Below, one piece after another: positions 14,358-18,449 of a stretch of DNA of 18,449 nucleotides. Within the stretch, counting starts at the first letter, position 1, and the number at the start of each line of letters is the position of its first letter. Location: NCBI GenBank assembly GCA_009692275.1, contig SHZL01000017.1:1-18449 (forward strand). Reading direction: 5' to 3'. A model generated the notes under the pieces. The model was not told the DNA's origin and did not search any database. It worked only from the letters and a program-made list of their open reading frames with translations. The position numbers and the translations under genes are program-made. This DNA is from Lysobacterales bacterium (GTDB lineage: Bacteria; Pseudomonadota; Gammaproteobacteria; Xanthomonadales; SZUA-36).

Positions 14358-14387
14358 TTACATCCCGTAGTCAATTTAAATTATCAT
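14358..14387 (+). promoter_or_regulatory. Candidate promoter for the DUF1232 gene
   Basis: TATCAT (14382-14387), a five-of-six -10 match, follows a weak -35 (TTACAT, 14358-14363) with an 18-base spacer inside an AT-rich tract unusual for this GC-rich window. It is about 30 bases before ATG 14418. Prediction only. Confidence 0.35.
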
Positions 14388-14417
14388 AGGGACTTAACCA
14401 AAATAAGAGACGGTGCC

Positions 14418-14984
14418 ATGACTATCGAAATCAGTTTCTCGCTTGACGACACCGACATTGAGTATTTTCGCGGTGTGATGAACCGGGCTCAAGACGAGGC
14501 GGGTGGCGCGTCTGAGGAGGAAATCATCCGGGTTGCCAGCGAGGTTCTGCGCGACGCGAACAATTTACGTGCGCCGCTGTTCGTGCGCGACCGCCTCGAG
14601 CGGCTGGCCACCATGATCGCCATGCTGGAAGACCCGGAATGGCCACTCGACGGGCAGGAACGTACCGACGTGGTCAGCGCCCTGGCCTACTTCCACAACC
14701 CGGAAGACCTGATCCCGGACGATGTGCCAGTTATCGGTTTGATTGACGATGCCATCATGATCGAACTGGTGGCAAGGGAATTGAAACACCAGCTTGAAGC
14801 CTACGATGAATTCTGCATCTACCGCGGCAAGGAAGAGCGCCTGCGTGGTAAAGATGTTTCGCGCGAAGACTGGCTCAAAGGTAAACAGCAGGAACTGCTG
14901 AATCGCATGCGGGAACGTATGGGCCGGAACACCCGGGGTCAGAGAGGCGCAACCAAGCTGACGCGTTTCTCCTTCCTGCGCTGA
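14418..14984 (+). CDS. DUF1232 (YkvA-like) domain protein
   Basis: A 188-residue protein with a DUF1232 domain. The ATG at 14418 (MTIEISFSLDD) is chosen over an upstream in-frame ATG at 14325, because the upstream stretch is not family-like and contains an AT-rich, promoter-like tract. The domain core lies at about residues 80-130: DVVSALAYFHNPEDLIPDDV followed by PVIGLIDDAIMIELVARELK, with the DLIPD and GLIDDA motifs typical of the family. The C-terminal part is charged and helical (EDWLKGKQQELLNRMRERMG). Function in this family is not well established; membrane association is assumed for many members, but no strong transmembrane helix is obvious here. Confidence 0.8.
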   Translation: MTIEISFSLDDTDIEYFRGVMNRAQDEAGGASEEEIIRVASEVLRDANNLRAPLFVRDRLERLATMIAMLEDPEWPLDGQERTDVVSALAYFHNPEDLIPDDVPVIGLIDDAIMIELVARELKHQLEAYDEFCIYRGKEERLRGKDVSREDWLKGKQQELLNRMRERMGRNTRGQRGATKLTRFSFLR

Positions 14985-15076
14985 GGCGAAGCTGTTCTTG
15001 TCTCTCACGTTTCGTTTGGTAAGAAAATACAGCCAGCAATAACCGGCGTGAATTCTCCGCCGGCCCACCGCCTGTC

Positions 15077-15691
15077 ATGAACCTTGCCACCTGGCTGACC
15101 GTCGTTTCCGTCGTCGCACTGGGCGCGATGGTGCCGGGTGCTTCATTGGCAGTGGTATTGCGGCACACACTCACCGGTGGGCGCAGCAAGGGCTGTATTG
15201 CAGCCTTTACGCACGGCTTGGGGGTGGGCTTGTACGCCCTGCTGTGCATATCCGGGCTGGCTTTCCTGATTACCAATTCGCCGCGCGTGTTCACGGTTTT
15301 CCAGTGGGGCGGTGCGATCTACCTCACGTGGTTGGGCGTGCGCGGCCTGATGGCCAGGATTCCCGCCGGTGATCAGCTATCGGCAGTGCCAACCACCACC
15401 CACGCCGGCCGGGACGGGTTCCTGATTGCTTTGCTCAATCCCAACATAGCGATCTGGTTTATTGCCTTGTTCAGCCAGGTCATTGGCGCGCATACCACGT
15501 TACCGGCTCGGCTGGGTTATGCAGCAACGGCCTGGTTGACAGATACGGCGTGGTACCTGCTGGTTGCCTGGCTGCTGTCCAATCCGCTTTGGATGGACCG
15601 GTTGCGGGCAAAAACCGTGCTGGTGGAACGCGTATTCGGAGTCATCCTGCTGGCCCTGGCGGCACGCCTGGTGGTGGAAACATTCAGATGA
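15077..15691 (+). CDS. LysE/RhtB family exporter
   Basis: A 204-residue inner-membrane protein of the LysE/RhtB family, which exports amino acids and related small molecules. It has about six hydrophobic helices. The N-terminal signature is VVALGAMVPGASLAVVLRHT followed by GGRSKGCIAAFTHGLGVG, matching the family's PGP/G-rich region, though the usual second Pro is Ala-Ser here. FQWGGAIYLTWLGVRGL and GFLIALLNPNIAIWFIALFS (with the conserved NPN) support the call. The gene stands between DUF1232 and the metallo-hydrolase on the same strand. The substrate is not assignable. Confidence 0.87.
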   Translation: MNLATWLTVVSVVALGAMVPGASLAVVLRHTLTGGRSKGCIAAFTHGLGVGLYALLCISGLAFLITNSPRVFTVFQWGGAIYLTWLGVRGLMARIPAGDQLSAVPTTTHAGRDGFLIALLNPNIAIWFIALFSQVIGAHTTLPARLGYAATAWLTDTAWYLLVAWLLSNPLWMDRLRAKTVLVERVFGVILLALAARLVVETFR

Positions 15692-15721
15692 ACCTGGTGT
15701 TTCTCACTTCCCGGCCCGCCG

Positions 15722-15730
15722 TGCTATAAC
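15722..15730 (+). promoter_or_regulatory. Extended -10 promoter directly before the metallo-hydrolase gene
   Basis: TGCTATAAC (15722-15730) is an extended -10 (TGN plus TATAAC). Its expected start point, about seven bases on, falls on the A of the ATG at 15737. The six intervening bases contain no ribosome site, so a leaderless transcript is possible. No convincing -35 box is seen. Confidence 0.4.
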
Positions 15731-15736
15731 ACTCCG

Positions 15737-16366
15737 ATGAAATTCGTACGTAAGTCTTTTCCGGTTGGCCCCTTGCAATGCAACTGCACCGTGCTGGGTG
15801 ATACCGAGTCCGGCATGGGTTACGTGTTTGACCCGGGTGGCCATCCGCAACGCATCATGGCGACCGTAGCCGAGCTGGGGCTGAACATCATCGGCATCGT
15901 GCATACCCACGCGCACCTCGATCATTTCCTCGCGGCCGGAGACATCCGCCGCCTGACCGGTGCGCCCATTTGGCTGCACCGCTCGGACCAGTTTCTGTGG
16001 GATTCGCTGGAGGAGCAATGCACTTCTTTTGGCGTGCCGTACATTCCACAACCCGATCCCGACCACTGGCTGGAACATGAGCAGGTCCTTGAGTGCGGCG
16101 GCTTATGCATACACACGCCCGGCCATACACCGGGTTCAGCCAGTTTCTATTTCAAAGATGACCGCCTCCTGCTGGCGGGCGATACCTTGTTCCTGGGCTC
16201 GGTGGGCCGCACCGATTTTCCCGGGGGTGATTCGCGGGCCCTGAAAAACTCCATACAGCGGCGGCTCTACAGTCTCGACGAATCTGCCGTGGTGGTGACC
16301 GGGCACGGGCCTGAAACCAGCATTGGTCAGGAAATGCGCCATAACGCATTCGTACGCGCCAACTGA
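15737..16366 (+). CDS. Metallo-beta-lactamase-fold hydrolase, glyoxalase II-like
   Basis: A 209-residue metallo-hydrolase of the glyoxalase II/YcbL type, a family that often hydrolyses thioesters such as S-lactoylglutathione. The metal site is complete: THAHLDH with His58, His60, Asp62 and His63; His130 in HTPGHTPGS; Asp149 in LLAGDTLFLGSVGRTDFPGG; and His190 in VVTGHGPET. Length fits the short YcbL-type proteins, which lack the C-terminal helical domain of true glyoxalase II. The next gene's ATG follows its stop with no gap, so it is co-transcribed with the MFS transporter. The exact substrate is unknown. Confidence 0.88.
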   Translation: MKFVRKSFPVGPLQCNCTVLGDTESGMGYVFDPGGHPQRIMATVAELGLNIIGIVHTHAHLDHFLAAGDIRRLTGAPIWLHRSDQFLWDSLEEQCTSFGVPYIPQPDPDHWLEHEQVLECGGLCIHTPGHTPGSASFYFKDDRLLLAGDTLFLGSVGRTDFPGGDSRALKNSIQRRLYSLDESAVVVTGHGPETSIGQEMRHNAFVRAN

Positions 16367-17668
16367 ATGCCCACGCGGCCTGAAACCAGCCTTTACAATC
16401 GCGTCTTCTGGCGCATCGTGCCCTTCCTGTTCCTGTGCTACGTCGTTGCGTTCCTCGATCGGGTCAACGTTGGGTTCGCCAAGCTGCAGATGGCTGGCCA
16501 ACTGGGATTCAGCGACGCCGTGTATGGCTTCGGTGCAGGCATATTCTTCATTGGATATTTCCTGTTCGAGGTGCCCAGCAACCTCGTGCTGGAGAAAGTA
16601 GGCGCCAAGTTCTGGATTGCCCGCATCATGGTGACCTGGGGCATTATTTCCAGTTGCATGATGCTGGTCGAAACCGAATTCTGGTTTTATACCCTGCGTT
16701 TCCTGCTGGGCGCGGCTGAGGCCGGATTTTTCCCCGGGGTCATCCTCTACCTGACCTACTGGTTTCCTTCAGCCCAGCGTGCCCGCATGACTGCCTTGTT
16801 CATGACGGCTATCGCCATCTCCAACGCAATCGGCGGGCCTGTATCCGGGGCCATCATGCAATTCCTGGATGGAGTAAATGGCTGGCAGGGCTGGCAATGG
16901 CTGTTTCTGCTTGAAGGCATCCCTGCGGTATTGGTTGGTCTACTGGTATTGGTTTTGCTGGACGATAACCCGCGCAAAGCAAAGTGGCTGACCGAAGACG
17001 AGCGCGCCCTGGTGTTGCGCCACCTGGTGGAAGATGAGGCGGCCAAGGCCACCCTTGGTCTGCGTCATCGCTTCACGGATATTTTTCGTGATGGCCGGGT
17101 ATGGGCCCTGTCCTCGATCTACCTGAGCATGATGGTGGGCTTCTACGGGGTAAATTTCTGGATGCCAAGCATCATCCAGGATTTCGGCATCGATCCTCAC
17201 GACTTTCTCGAAGTTGGACTGCTCAGTATGCTGCCATGGGGCGCTGCGGCCGTGGCAATGGTCATCAATGGCACCCACTCCGACCGCACCGGCGAGCGTT
17301 TCTGGCACGTCATCATTCCCATGCTGATCGCCTCTGCTGGCCTGCTAGGTCTGGCTTTGGCTGGCCATGCCCGCTTGCCTTCCATGATCGCCCTGACCAT
17401 GATCACCTCCGGACTCCTGTCCGCATTGGCGGTGTTCTGGTCCCTGCCCGCTGCGTTCCTGTCCGGCACCGCCGCCGCGGCAGGCATCGCCTGGATCAAT
17501 TCCGTGGGCAACCTGGGCGGCTTTTTTGGCCCCGACCTGATCGGCCGGATACGCACTGCCACCGACTCCAACGAGATGGCTTTTTTTGCTTTGTCCGCAA
17601 TCCTGCTGCTGGGCGCGCTGGTGGTTGTGGTGATGTGGCAGAAAACCCGGAAGTTACCTCCACCTTGA
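16367..17668 (+). CDS. MFS transporter, anion:cation symporter-like
   Basis: A 433-residue major facilitator with 12 predicted helices. FLDRVNVGFAKLQM near the N-terminus is typical of the anion:cation symporter (ACS) group, which takes up organic acids such as glucarate, phthalate or tartrate. Other family-like stretches are GAGIFFIGYFLFEVPSNLVL, RFLLGAAEAGFFPGVILYLT and the C-terminal GIAWINSVGNLGGFFGPDLI. The ATG immediately follows the metallo-hydrolase stop without its own ribosome site, so translation is probably coupled. The substrate is not assignable. Confidence 0.88.
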   Translation: MPTRPETSLYNRVFWRIVPFLFLCYVVAFLDRVNVGFAKLQMAGQLGFSDAVYGFGAGIFFIGYFLFEVPSNLVLEKVGAKFWIARIMVTWGIISSCMMLVETEFWFYTLRFLLGAAEAGFFPGVILYLTYWFPSAQRARMTALFMTAIAISNAIGGPVSGAIMQFLDGVNGWQGWQWLFLLEGIPAVLVGLLVLVLLDDNPRKAKWLTEDERALVLRHLVEDEAAKATLGLRHRFTDIFRDGRVWALSSIYLSMMVGFYGVNFWMPSIIQDFGIDPHDFLEVGLLSMLPWGAAAVAMVINGTHSDRTGERFWHVIIPMLIASAGLLGLALAGHARLPSMIALTMITSGLLSALAVFWSLPAAFLSGTAAAAGIAWINSVGNLGGFFGPDLIGRIRTATDSNEMAFFALSAILLLGALVVVVMWQKTRKLPPP

Positions 17669-17678
17669 CCACTTCACC

Positions 17679-18365
17679 ATGACCACCAACGCTTGGGTAG
17701 ACCTGCAGAGTTCGGATTTCTGCAACATGCTGATCAGCCTGATCGGCTACCGCTTCGGCCCGCATCCGGAAGAACGGCTGGATGAAATTCGCGCGGAACG
17801 CTCGCTCTATGCGGAGGGCTTTTTGCAACTGGCCGGGATTAAGCCGGGTGACACGGTTCTCGAGATCGGTTCGGGCTGTGGCTTCGGCACTGCGGCCATT
17901 GCGCGGCGCGCCCGCGAAGTGATTGCCTGTGACATCAGCCCGGCATTTCTTGAATACGCCCGGCAGGAGTGCGCGGCCTTCAACAATGTACGTTTCATGC
18001 AGGTTAGCAGCCGTGACCTGTCAGGCGTGGAGGATCAGTCGGTCAACGCCGTGGTTGCCATATCGGTATTCATCCATCTGAACCTGTATGACATGTATCT
18101 CTACTTCAGGGAATTTCACCGGATTCTTCGACCCGGCGGGAAAGTGGTGTTTGATTTTGCCGACATGAACCGCCTGTTTGGCTGGCGGCGCGCCCATGGC
18201 AATAACGAGCTGTTCCTGGAGCATGCTGAATACTACCGCGCCGACCCGGCCGCGCTACCCGGACTCATCCAATGGAATTCCGCGCGGGGAATCACCGGTG
18301 TTGCCAGGGCGGCGGGACTAAAGTGTTTGAAGCTGCGCGGCCACATGCTGCTCTTTGGAGTGTAG
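17679..18365 (+). CDS. SAM-dependent class I methyltransferase
   Basis: A 228-residue Rossmann-fold methyltransferase. Motif I is DTVLEIGSGCGFGTAAIARR (glycines about residues 64-70), the acidic residue after beta-2 is Asp85 (VIACDISPAFLEYAR), and the later motif HRILRPGGKVVFDFADMNRL is typical. The N-terminal part (SLIGYRFGPHPEERLDEIRA) is helical and probably forms the substrate cap. It starts ten bases after the MFS stop and is probably in the same operon. The substrate cannot be predicted. Confidence 0.85.
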   Translation: MTTNAWVDLQSSDFCNMLISLIGYRFGPHPEERLDEIRAERSLYAEGFLQLAGIKPGDTVLEIGSGCGFGTAAIARRAREVIACDISPAFLEYARQECAAFNNVRFMQVSSRDLSGVEDQSVNAVVAISVFIHLNLYDMYLYFREFHRILRPGGKVVFDFADMNRLFGWRRAHGNNELFLEHAEYYRADPAALPGLIQWNSARGITGVARAAGLKCLKLRGHMLLFGV

Positions 18366-18382
18366 GGCGGCGGGGATTGCAA

Positions 18383-18449
18383 TTGAACAATAAGAGCATT
18401 CTACCTGTGTCCAGGGATATTCTATGGACTCTGCTGGCCGTCGCCGCTA
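18383..18449 (+). CDS. Possible start of a new gene at the window edge
   Basis: From TTG 18383 the frame is open to the window end (22 codons), reading LNNKSILPVSRDILWTLLAV and then AA. A basic start followed by a hydrophobic stretch fits the beginning of a membrane or exported protein. The start codon is unusual and the ribosome site (GGCGGCGGGG) is imprecise. No family can be named. Confidence 0.3.
   Translation, partial: MNNKSILPVSRDILWTLLAVAA

Noticed and set aside
14325..14417. Upstream ATG of the DUF1232 gene overlapping the DedA stop
   Set aside because: The extra 31 codons are not family-like and cover an AT-rich promoter-like tract.

Overview
The window looks like chromosomal DNA of a GC-rich Gammaproteobacterium. 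The basis is protein style, a TtpC/ExbB/ExbD/TonB cluster of the kind described in Vibrio and relatives, and sigma70-like promoter boxes; the exact lineage cannot be named from sequence alone. All calls come from reading the translations by eye, with no database search.

Layout. Positions 1-885 (minus strand) hold an AI-2E/PerM-family permease broken by an apparent one-base insertion and cut by the window edge. Positions 1047-2406 hold a DUF2092-type periplasmic protein followed by a small Gly/Asn-rich membrane-associated protein. Positions 2488-2879 hold the remains of a DUF3667-like zinc-ribbon membrane protein with a premature stop and an internal deletion. Positions 2856-4450 (minus strand) hold a TolB-like/TPR protein that also appears broken (frameshift plus probable deletion, no normal start codon). 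A TauE/SafE (TSUP) permease follows at 4611-5522, then a 428-bp gap with no convincing gene.

The centre, 5951-13650, is the main feature: one co-directional, tightly coupled TonB energy-transduction locus. The order is DUF3450, TtpC (ExbB/TolQ-like with a long periplasmic N-terminus), ExbB, ExbD, a second ExbD, TonB, a TPR protein, then a second DUF3450 and a second TtpC. The DUF3450-TtpC pair is therefore present twice, flanking a single ExbB-ExbD-ExbD-TonB-TPR core. The second pair is preceded by five tandem 19-bp repeats ending two bases before its start codon. The likely job is to use the proton gradient to power outer-membrane TonB-dependent receptors; no receptor gene is in the window, so the substrate is unknown.

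Positions 13681-18365 carry ordinary inner-membrane and metabolic genes, all on the plus strand: a DedA-family protein, a DUF1232 (YkvA-like) protein, a LysE/RhtB exporter, and a compact run of metallo-beta-lactamase-fold hydrolase, MFS transporter and SAM-dependent methyltransferase. A possible new gene starts at the right edge.

No rRNA, tRNA, CRISPR array, insertion sequence or phage gene was seen. The least ordinary features are the duplicated TtpC/DUF3450 arrangement with its repeat tract, and the run of decaying genes in the first 4.5 kb.
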